From NCBI GenBank assembly GCA_002391465.1, contig DGFC01000089.1, positions 1 through 5,309 of the forward strand: a DNA stretch of 5,309 bases, in the 5' to 3' direction. This stretch comes from Firmicutes bacterium UBA3910. GTDB lineage: Bacteria > Bacillota > Limnochordia > Darwinibacteriales > Darwinibacteriaceae. Below the pieces are notes generated by a model. It searched no databases, had not been told where the DNA came from, and saw only the letters and a list, made by a program, of their open reading frames with translations. Numbering within the stretch: position 1 is the stretch's first letter; every line of letters starts with the position of its first letter. This document shows, one piece after another, positions 1 to 5,274 of the stretch. Both the position numbers and the translations under genes were made by a program.

Positions 1-264
1 TGCCCTTCGCTTCTGCATCACTTTCCGCCTGGCCCCGGGGGTGACAAACATGCCCACCCCCCGCTTTTTGAACAGAATTCCTTCATCCGCCAACAGATTG
101 ACACCTTTCCTGGCTGTGGCAGGGTTGATCTTCAGCGCCACCGACAGTTCTGTGGTTGAGGGAATCTGTGTGTCTTCCGGAAAGATACCTTTTAAAATGT
201 CATCCTCTATCGCTTCCGCCAGCTGAATATAGATGGGCTGCTCACTGTCGAAGTCCAGAATCAC
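1..264 (-). CDS. GntR-family (YtrA subfamily) transcriptional repressor, 3' end outside window
   Basis: The first 88 codons are visible and the frame runs open to the left edge, so the gene is partial. The protein starts MILDFDSEQPIYIQLAEAIE and carries a GntR-type winged helix-turn-helix over about residues 9-76. Visible landmarks are IYIQLAEAIEDDILKG (helix 1), IPSTTELSVALKINPATARKG (the DNA-reading helices) and the wing DEGILFKKRGVGMFV. The 'INPATARKG...LADEGILFKKRG' style is typical of the short YtrA-type regulators (about 120-130 residues), which often sit first in an operon with ABC transporter genes. Such genes would lie off the left edge; that is inference. The start is GTG at 264, set by AAGGGGGG at 277-270 with a 5-nt spacer. 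A strong promoter and an overlapping inverted repeat lie just upstream, which suggests autorepression. The ligand cannot be told. Family assignment is confident, the subfamily a little less so. Confidence 0.9.
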   Translation of the reverse strand, partial: MILDFDSEQPIYIQLAEAIEDDILKGIFPEDTQIPSTTELSVALKINPATARKGVNLLADEGILFKKRGVGMFVTPGARRKVMQKRRA

Positions 265-269
265 GCTAT

Positions 270-277
270 CCCCCCTT
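270..277 (-). promoter_or_regulatory. Shine-Dalgarno site of the GntR gene (all-G type)
   Basis: AAGGGGGG on the minus strand lies 5 nt before the GTG start at 264. It matches AAGGAGG except that the central A is G, which can still pair with the anti-Shine-Dalgarno U by wobble. The site decides the GTG start, since no ATG is available nearby in frame. Confidence 0.75.
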
Positions 278-281
278 GTCG

Positions 282-303
282 GTTAGTTACTTGTGTAATT
301 AAC
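282..303. promoter_or_regulatory. Inverted repeat, probable operator of the GntR regulator
   Basis: The half-sites GTTAGTTAC (282-290) and GTAATTAAC (295-303) are inverted copies with 8 of 9 positions matching, separated by TTGT. The repeat overlaps the last two bases of the -10 box and the expected transcription start, so a bound dimer would block RNA polymerase. Half-sites beginning GT and ending AC fit the general form of GntR-family operators. That this GntR protein binds here is inferred from position. Confidence 0.65.
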
Positions 304-330
304 TATATGACCAATGGACTCTGCTGTCAA
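302..330 (-). promoter_or_regulatory. Sigma-A-type promoter of the GntR gene
   Basis: Read on the minus strand, TTGACA (330-325) is a perfect -35 box. It is followed by a 17-nt spacer and TATAGT (307-302), one base from the consensus -10. Transcription should begin near 295, giving a leader of about 30 nt before the GTG at 264. The -35 box lies 17 nt beyond the T-run of the second terminator, so this is an independent transcription unit. The inverted repeat at 282-303 covers the -10 end and the start point. Confidence 0.85.
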
Positions 331-347
331 GACTTTTTTGGGAAAAG

Positions 348-367
348 AAAAAAACGGCGCCAAGCCG
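348..367 (-). terminator. Possible second, weaker intrinsic terminator
   Basis: On the minus strand CGGC (367-364), a TTGGC loop and GCCG (358-355) form a short 4-bp GC stem, extendable by one G-U pair. Seven Ts follow (354-348). It lies directly after the main terminator and could act as a backup. The stem is short, so it may contribute little alone. Confidence 0.45.
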
Positions 368-369
368 CC

Positions 370-399
370 AAAAAAGCCTCCCCTTTGGCCGGGGAGGCT
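370..399 (-). terminator. Intrinsic terminator of the five-gene operon
   Basis: GCCTCCCC (376-383) and GGGGAGGC (391-398) pair perfectly around a 7-nt loop, and an extra A-T pair (375/399) closes the stem at 9 bp. On the minus strand the stem is followed by TTTTTT (375-370). It starts 7 nt after the phosphatase stop codon at 406-408. This is a strong rho-independent terminator in the minus direction; the plus-strand side has only a TTTT a few bases further on and is not convincing. Confidence 0.9.
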
Positions 400-405
400 C
401 GAGTT

Positions 406-1587
406 TTACGGTTTGATGACGATCACACTGATATCATCCTGCTGTATGGGAGCGTGTTTGAACATATCGTGGATGAGACCGTCGCAGATTCCATCGGCAT
501 CATACTCTTGGTAATTCAGGAGGGTCCGGGCAATGCCCTCTGCCCCGAACTGAACGTTCTCTTCATTGCGGGCTTCCGCCAGACCGTCGGAGTAGATGAC
601 CAGAATATCTCCTTCCTTTAGCTGAACCGCGAATGACGGATACTTTGCATCAGCCTTAACGCCTAAAGCCACACCTTTGCTGGGCAGCGGCGCAACCTCC
701 CCGGTCTCCTTGCGCAAAAGCAGGGGGCTGACATGGCCGGCGTTGGCATAGAGCAACCTTTTGGTACCAGGCTCAAACACTCCGTAGAACTGAGTTACGA
801 ATGTATTTAGATGAACTATTTCTGACATGAATGTTCTGTTTAGATCAGAGAGCACTTGGCTTGGGGAAGCGACGGATTTAATCAGCTGCCGGAAAATCGT
901 GCGGGCCATCAGCATCACAAGAGCTGCAGGCACCCCGCTGCCCATGGCATCAGCTAAAGTCAAGCCCACGATTCCCTTAGGATAAGAGAGAACATCTACA
1001 TAGTCTCCCCCCAGCTCATGCGCGGGCAGACTGCGGAAGGCCAGGGACGCACAGGCTTTGGAGTTCTCCAGTTTCGGCATCAATTGTCTTTGCATCAGCT
1101 GCGCCATCTGCAGCTCCCGGGTAACTCGCCTGTCCCCGAAGAGATCGCTGGAGAAAACGACATCAACGAGTCTTTCTATATAAGTCAAGAGGCTGCGGAA
1201 ACCGGCCACTTCATCCTGGGAAAACTGCTTGGTTGACCAGAAGATCAAAGTCAGCTGGACTCTCCCGCTTACAACAGGGACTCCCCAGTACGCCAAGGCA
1301 GTGCCCTTAGGCAGCCTTGCCGTCCCGCTGATTTCTTCCTGCGCCTTGTGCACTCGCAACGCAATTCTATGATCCTCCTGAGCCAGCTCGTCCTGCTTGA
1401 TGTCGCTGTGAAAACCGAGACGGACCAGGGCTCCCGGTGCACCAATGTTTTCCATCCAAAAACTGACCGCGCCCACCTTGGCGATCCTGGCTACCTCTTC
1501 GCCCATGGCGCGAAAAGGAGCATCTAGGGAGCCTAGACATTTGTCATATAGGTCGAATAGCAGGTCTTTACTGATCATGTGCTTCAC
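406..1587 (-). CDS. PP2C-type (SpoIIE/RsbU-like) serine phosphatase with GAF-like N-terminus
   Basis: This 393-residue protein should dephosphorylate the phosphoserine of a STAS antagonist, most plausibly the one encoded three genes upstream. Residues 1-148 look like a GAF-type sensor domain (a weak call by sequence). A helical linker with ELQMAQLMQRQLMPK (158-172) follows; this is the usual switch helix before SpoIIE-type PP2C domains. The phosphatase domain spans about 173-393. Its marks are ELGGDYVDV (D195), LADAMGSGVPAAL (D213), NAGHVSPLLLR, YSDGLAEAR (D334) and QQDDISVIVI (D384/D385), so the acidic metal ligands are present. No membrane segment is seen, so it should be cytosolic. GTG at 1587 is chosen because AGAGG lies 6 nt upstream. 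ATG at 1578 is a possible alternative, 9 nt shorter. The start lies inside the HD-GYP gene (20-nt overlap), suggesting translational coupling. It ends with TAA just before the operon terminator. Confidence 0.93.
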   Translation of the reverse strand: MKHMISKDLLFDLYDKCLGSLDAPFRAMGEEVARIAKVGAVSFWMENIGAPGALVRLGFHSDIKQDELAQEDHRIALRVHKAQEEISGTARLPKGTALAYWGVPVVSGRVQLTLIFWSTKQFSQDEVAGFRSLLTYIERLVDVVFSSDLFGDRRVTRELQMAQLMQRQLMPKLENSKACASLAFRSLPAHELGGDYVDVLSYPKGIVGLTLADAMGSGVPAALVMLMARTIFRQLIKSVASPSQVLSDLNRTFMSEIVHLNTFVTQFYGVFEPGTKRLLYANAGHVSPLLLRKETGEVAPLPSKGVALGVKADAKYPSFAVQLKEGDILVIYSDGLAEARNEENVQFGAEGIARTLLNYQEYDADGICDGLIHDMFKHAPIQQDDISVIVIKP

Positions 1588-2590
1588 CCAGGTCCTCTAT
1601 ATCCTCCTGCCTTTTTACGATGAAATAGGTGGGATGTCCAAGCAGGTTCAACTCAACAGGGGGTTCCAGCGCCCCGAAGATATTGCGGTCAACCCGCACG
1701 ATCGGCCGGGTTGGGAAGCCTCGGTTGGCTTCCACGACAATGCCGGAAGAGCCGGTGTTAAGTTCCACCCGAGTGCCGACGGGATAGAAAGACACACAGT
1801 TTAGAAATGCCCGCACCGCCTGCGGCTCAAATTCCACTCCGCTCATGGCCATGATATAAGCGATGACTTCTTCGATCGGATACCGGTTGTTGGCGGACAT
1901 CCAGTCAAATTTGTCTGCTACCGCAACAATTCGAGCATACCTGGAAATTTCCTTCCCGGCCAAGCCCTCTGGGAAGCCGGTGCCGTCCCAGTGTTCATGA
2001 TGCTGATAGACTGCGCGGACCACCTTTGGCTCTACGTTACCGTTGCATTCCAGGATTTCTTTTCCTTTGGCCAGATGCTGTTCGTCTTCGCAAAAAAGCC
2101 TGCCTATATCGTGTAAAAGGCCAACAGTGGCCAGCGTCTCCAGGTCTTTCTGGCCAAGTTCCAGCTCCATGCCTGTGATCACACTGAGAATGGCCACATT
2201 GACGCTGTGGCTGAACAGCTCTTCATCGTGGGAACGGATGTCCACAAGGTTGACCATGATATCTTCCTGCTCAAAAAGCTCATCAATGATCTTGACCAGT
2301 ACGTCGTGGACCTTTCCCATCTCCAGGGTTGCCCCGCGCTGCACATTTTCCAAGACCCGTTTTGTTTCACGTACTGCCATCTGCCTTGTTTCCTCGCTGA
2401 TGACATCCCTAAGTTCAATGTCCTGGTCCGAGGAAATGTACACTACTTCGATGCCGTAGCGCCGCAGCTGCTCAATGTATCTTTCAGTTATCGCCACACC
2501 TTGTCTGAGCAGCCTTTGCCCGGTATTGCCAAAGATTGACTTCGCCACCACCATGCCTGGCTTAAGCCTTGATACTGCAACTAGTCTCAA
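1568..2590 (-). CDS. HD-GYP domain protein, probable cyclic di-GMP phosphodiesterase (variant)
   Basis: The protein has 340 residues. The N-terminus (1-55, LKPGMVVAKSIF...GIEVVYISS) matches the small domain common before HD-GYP. The HD-GYP core covers about 95-265. The usual metal ligands can be placed: E124 and H128 (EELFSHSV), H160-D161 (HDIGR), H172, H197-H198 (HHEHWDG) and D226 (VADKFD). Departures from the family are HDIGR for HDxGK, GFP for GYP, and about 12-13 residues missing between HDIGR and H172. About 60 residues follow with the YPVGTRVEL...G.VVEANRG...PIVRV pattern seen after many HD-GYP domains. Family members hydrolyse cyclic di-GMP to pGpG or GMP; activity here is likely but unproven. 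The start is TTG at 2590, set by AAGGGGGG ending 5 nt before it; the SD overlaps the TAA of the upstream kinase. No membrane segment is evident. Confidence 0.92.
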   Translation of the reverse strand: MRLVAVSRLKPGMVVAKSIFGNTGQRLLRQGVAITERYIEQLRRYGIEVVYISSDQDIELRDVISEETRQMAVRETKRVLENVQRGATLEMGKVHDVLVKIIDELFEQEDIMVNLVDIRSHDEELFSHSVNVAILSVITGMELELGQKDLETLATVGLLHDIGRLFCEDEQHLAKGKEILECNGNVEPKVVRAVYQHHEHWDGTGFPEGLAGKEISRYARIVAVADKFDWMSANNRYPIEEVIAYIMAMSGVEFEPQAVRAFLNCVSFYPVGTRVELNTGSSGIVVEANRGFPTRPIVRVDRNIFGALEPPVELNLLGHPTYFIVKRQEDIEDLGEAHDQ

Positions 2591-2595
2591 TCCCG

Positions 2596-2604
2596 CCCCC
2601 CCTT
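2596..2604 (-). promoter_or_regulatory. Shine-Dalgarno site of the HD-GYP gene, fused to the kinase stop codon
   Basis: AAGGGGGGG on the minus strand shares its two As with the TAA stop (2605-2603) of the kinase gene and lies 5 nt before the TTG at 2590. It supports the non-ATG start, since no ATG or GTG in frame is placed better. The arrangement suggests that ribosomes finishing the kinase restart on the HD-GYP frame. Confidence 0.75.
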
Positions 2605-3124
2605 ATACCGCCGAGTTCTCCTTAACTATCCTGTCAAGATCAAATTGAAGAACAAGTATGGTGCCCTGTTCTGAGGTATAGACCGTAACTTCTTCTGCAA
2701 AGCGGACCATGATGGGAAAGCCCATGCCCAGGCTGGAATAGGTGGAAAACCTCTTCCCTGAAATGATGCAGAGCAGCACATCTAGATCCAGTCCGCCGCC
2801 ATGATCGATAATGTGAAAGCAAGGCCCAGCCTCACCGGCAAAGATCATCAGCTTGCCTCCAGGTGTAAACTTGACTACATTGGTGACAGCCTCTGACAGA
2901 GTGATTAAGATCGGCAAACGAACCTCAGACCAAAAAGCTAGGCGGTCTGCAAAAAAACGGTCAACCTCTCTTCTGATGAGTGAGATGTCACCTTTTCCGG
3001 CAATCTCAAATTCCCTGACAGGCCGGCATGAGCCATACTTGGAATGATACTCTTCGTAAGGATGTACACTGACACGGTTATGTGGTCTAAATGCGTTTTC
3101 TGATTGACAATGCTCTGAACCCAT
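2603..3124 (-). CDS. GHKL-type serine kinase / anti-sigma factor (RsbW-RsbT-SpoIIAB family)
   Basis: This 173-residue protein has one HATPase_c domain (about 38-165). The N box is LSEAVTNVVKF, with E78 and N82 at the spacing used for catalysis and Mg binding in SpoIIAB. The G1 box is DHGGG (107-111). The G2 region is FSTYSSLGMGF (126-136), followed by MVRFAEEVTVYTSEQGT. The 'STYSSLGMG...EQGT' wording is closer to RsbT-like kinases than to classic SpoIIAB. About 35 N-terminal residues precede the domain, more than in the usual 130-150-residue members; that part is polar and unrecognised. The likely role is to phosphorylate S56 of the STAS protein encoded immediately upstream, and to hold a partner when the antagonist is phosphorylated. 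ATG at 3124 shares its A with the STAS stop (TGATG), and GGAG lies 5 nt upstream. The two genes are thus coupled, as expected for a cognate pair. It may not bind a sigma factor at all. Confidence 0.92.
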   Translation of the reverse strand: MGSEHCQSENAFRPHNRVSVHPYEEYHSKYGSCRPVREFEIAGKGDISLIRREVDRFFADRLAFWSEVRLPILITLSEAVTNVVKFTPGGKLMIFAGEAGPCFHIIDHGGGLDLDVLLCIISGKRFSTYSSLGMGFPIMVRFAEEVTVYTSEQGTILVLQFDLDRIVKENSAV

Positions 3125-3426
3125 CAGGACTCCACTAGCTCCCTTATACCTATTATTTTGAGAATTTCCTCGATTTCCGGATTGTCATTTTCAATCCTGA
3201 AGCAGATATCCTTGGCCGCGCAGCGCTTGTAATACTTTAGGAGCTGGCCTACTCCTGTGGAGTCAATAAAGTCCAAACCTCCGATGGAAAAGGTGAGGCT
3301 GTGCACTTGGGCGGAATCCAAGCTCTTGATGGTCTCCTGAAGCACTTCTCCGGTCATCATATCCAGGTTGCCTGAAAGAGACACGACTACATCCGGTACA
3401 TCTTTTTCCAACCTTACACTTAACAT
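3124..3426 (-). CDS. STAS-domain anti-sigma-factor antagonist (SpoIIAA/RsbV-like)
   Basis: This 100-residue, single-domain STAS protein has the standard length of SpoIIAA and RsbV. The strand SVRLEKDVPDVVVSLSGNLDM opens the fold. The signature LDFIDSTGVGQLLKYYKRC (51-69) carries the phosphorylatable serine S56 in DSTGVG, equivalent to SpoIIAA S58. The C-terminal helix is PEIEEILKIIGI. In this family the unphosphorylated form binds the kinase/anti-sigma factor and frees its target, and phosphorylation ends that. The neighbouring kinase and the PP2C phosphatase further along are the natural partners. ATG at 3426 has a perfect AAAGGAGG 5 nt upstream, the strongest ribosome site in the window, overlapping the FapA stop codon. 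This may give the antagonist a higher output than its partners; that is inference. Confidence 0.95.
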   Translation of the reverse strand: MLSVRLEKDVPDVVVSLSGNLDMMTGEVLQETIKSLDSAQVHSLTFSIGGLDFIDSTGVGQLLKYYKRCAAKDICFRIENDNPEIEEILKIIGIRELVES

Positions 3427-3428
3427 GA

Positions 3429-3439
3429 CGTCCTCCTTT
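3429..3439 (-). promoter_or_regulatory. Consensus Shine-Dalgarno site of the STAS gene, overlapping the FapA stop
   Basis: The minus strand reads TAAAGGAGG, where TAA (3440-3438) ends the FapA gene and AAAGGAGG sits 5 nt before the ATG at 3426. This is the only full-consensus site in the window. Its overlap with the stop codon suggests coupled translation of the two genes. Confidence 0.8.
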
Positions 3440-5264
3440 ATCCGTTAGCTGCCTCTGCAGACAGAGAGTCAAGTTCACGAAACGTGTGATCATACCACAT
3501 ACTGTTGATAACCCGCAGATCTGATCCGATCTTCAGCCTGACTCCAGGATAGAACTGTTTGGCAGTAATGGTGCCCCCTTCAGGGACTGAGAAATAGGTT
3601 TTGCCGATCCCCTTTGAGCCGGCTGTTCCCACACGAATCGTCTGTTTGGCCTGATAAGTGCCGCAGCGGCAGTCGCCGGCAATTTCAATGCTGCCGCCGG
3701 CGACCATGTCAGACCCATAGGCCAGAGACCCGGTTATAGCAATGTCTCCGGTGGCCTCCAACGTGGCGTTCTGGCAGTAGCTGGCGGTAATATTGGCCGG
3801 ATATTCGAGATACTTAACCATCTCTTCAGCTAAGTGCTGAAGATCGTTGCCCATCGCATCCAGTGCTTCCCGGGATGTGATCGTAAGGGGCCCGCCATCA
3901 ACGAAGCACTTGGCTATCCCCCGCATCCGGGCAATTAGATCGCTGAACTCTTCTTCCTGCAGCTCACAGTTAATGTTTGCCAGAATTTCCCCAAGCTTGG
4001 CGAAGCTTTTGGGGATGCCGGGAAAGCGCATCTCTAACAGGAGCTTGATTAAATAGCCCGCGCCAGAATCGGAAAGGTCTTTTGTACTGAAATTGGGATG
4101 TTGCTGGAGCTGGGCGCAGGCGGCGGAGAGCTTGTACAGTTCCGGGATGACCTTTTTTACTAAGGCGAGGCTGCGGAACAGTCCGACAAGATGCTGGCCT
4201 GCACTGATGCTGCTGCTGATCACTTTGCCCTTCACAATCACATCAGCTCCGGCGGTGATCTGGGCCTGGCAGACGTCGCCCATCACTTCCACCTGTCCGC
4301 CTGCATCTATTTCCATAGACTCACAGACACTGCCAAAGACTACGACATCGCCCTTAAACCTGATGTTGCCAGTTTTCAGGTCCACATTACCCTCAATGAT
4401 CATCTGCGGCGACACTGAAACCACGTTGCCCCGGATGACCGGCCTGCCCGCCTTCTCTGCTACGGCTACGGTGCCGCCGCTGACCAGCTTCACTCCCCGT
4501 CCGGCCCGGAGTGCGGCATTTTTCGGCTCCGGCGGTTGGACCAGCTGGCCAAAGACATTTCTGCCGGGTTTCCCTGGAATGGGGGGATGCCAATGGGCCA
4601 GGACATCGCCTGCATCCACAGACAGAATTCTGTTGCGCTCCCGATGGTCCACCCTTTCTTCCTCAGAGCTTTCCTCGGCGTCTTGAGCCTGCAGCTCCCA
4701 AACCCTTTCTATTCTGCCGTGAACTGGCGGCTGAGCCGGAATGCCCTCGGCGATGACTGCTTCAACATCCTCTAAGTTCCTGCAGGCACTGGCCAGGGCT
4801 TCGAGATCGATTCTGGTGCGGATTTTTAGATCCTGGATTTCCTTCAATACCTGCCTGAAATCAAGGGCTTGAGGCTGAAGCTCGCGAACCGGTTCTGTTT
4901 TCAGTTTTAATTTTTGTGCAGGTTCCCGATCGCAGAGCTTAAACTCCATTCCTTTGACAAAACGAGTCCTTAGAGTGACCTTCATCTTGTCAGGCGAGAG
5001 AAGGATCTCATATGCGCTCTGCGGTTTCTGATCAAGGACGTGAAAAGAAACATCTGCTGCCGTTTCGACAACGAAGGGGCGTGAGACCGGCTCTCCGTTG
5101 ACAAACACCTTTACTCCTTCACATGGGATAATCACCGGCCAGGCGCCGTTTCCCACCGGCTCCTCTACAATGAGCCTCCCGTCAACAATCCCTGCTTTTC
5201 CCGGCAAGTCAGAGGATACATCTAGATTGTCTTCCGCTTGCAGTTCCCCCATCTTTACCAACAT
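3438..5264 (-). CDS. FapA/DUF342 family protein (flagellar assembly protein A-like)
   Basis: The 608-residue product (numbered from ATG 5264) has a poorly conserved N-terminal part. The FapA core is VDHRERNRILSVDAGDVLAHW, then HPPIPGKPGRNVFG (226-239). After it comes a right-handed beta-helix of short repeats (about 276-356), with GNVDLKTGNIRFKGDVVVFGSV and GQVEVMGDVCQAQITAGADVIVKG. A helical segment (about 357-490, LVKKVIPELYKLSAACAQLQ and onward) interrupts it, and a second beta-helix run follows (about 496-585, LEATGDIAITGSLAYGSDMVAGGSIEIAG). A highly acidic stretch, AQDAEESSEEERVD (193-206), precedes the core. No signal peptide or membrane span is seen, so it is probably cytosolic. In Vibrio a FapA protein is tied to polar flagellum assembly; the role in Bacillota is largely unknown. 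It leads this signalling operon. ATG 5264 is chosen because GGGGG lies 5 nt upstream; a TTG at 5276 would precede that site. Confidence 0.92.
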   Translation of the reverse strand: MLVKMGELQAEDNLDVSSDLPGKAGIVDGRLIVEEPVGNGAWPVIIPCEGVKVFVNGEPVSRPFVVETAADVSFHVLDQKPQSAYEILLSPDKMKVTLRTRFVKGMEFKLCDREPAQKLKLKTEPVRELQPQALDFRQVLKEIQDLKIRTRIDLEALASACRNLEDVEAVIAEGIPAQPPVHGRIERVWELQAQDAEESSEEERVDHRERNRILSVDAGDVLAHWHPPIPGKPGRNVFGQLVQPPEPKNAALRAGRGVKLVSGGTVAVAEKAGRPVIRGNVVSVSPQMIIEGNVDLKTGNIRFKGDVVVFGSVCESMEIDAGGQVEVMGDVCQAQITAGADVIVKGKVISSSISAGQHLVGLFRSLALVKKVIPELYKLSAACAQLQQHPNFSTKDLSDSGAGYLIKLLLEMRFPGIPKSFAKLGEILANINCELQEEEFSDLIARMRGIAKCFVDGGPLTITSREALDAMGNDLQHLAEEMVKYLEYPANITASYCQNATLEATGDIAITGSLAYGSDMVAGGSIEIAGDCRCGTYQAKQTIRVGTAGSKGIGKTYFSVPEGGTITAKQFYPGVRLKIGSDLRVINSMWYDHTFRELDSLSAEAANG

Positions 5265-5267
5265 CAA

Positions 5268-5274
5268 CACCCCC
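5268..5274 (-). promoter_or_regulatory. Shine-Dalgarno site of the FapA gene
   Basis: GGGGGTG on the minus strand matches GGAGGTG with one A-to-G change, and its G-run ends 5 nt before the ATG at 5264. It argues against the TTG at 5276, which would place this site inside the coding region. It directly follows a seven-T run and the palindrome. Confidence 0.65.

Noticed and set aside
307..621. Plus-strand open frame of 104 codons near the terminator
   Set aside because: It runs through both terminator hairpins and then antisense to the conserved C-terminus of the phosphatase; it has no ribosome site and no known domain.
1445..1804. Plus-strand open frame of 119 codons across the HD-GYP/phosphatase junction
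   Set aside because: It is antisense to two well-supported coding regions and its translation matches no family I know.
2043..2459. Plus-strand open frame of 138 codons inside the HD-GYP gene
   Set aside because: Its Ser/Arg/Thr-heavy translation is typical of antisense reading, and the HD-GYP frame opposite holds the conserved metal ligands.
406..3426. A sigma factor encoded within the partner-switch cassette
   Set aside because: All coding space between STAS and the terminator is filled by the kinase, HD-GYP and phosphatase genes, and none carries sigma-70 regions 2 or 4.
4093..4686. Long open frame (197 codons) on the plus strand
   Set aside because: It lies wholly inside the FapA gene on the opposite strand. 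Its product is rich in Ser, Thr and Pro with no recognisable domain, and the minus-strand frame carries clear DUF342 motifs throughout.
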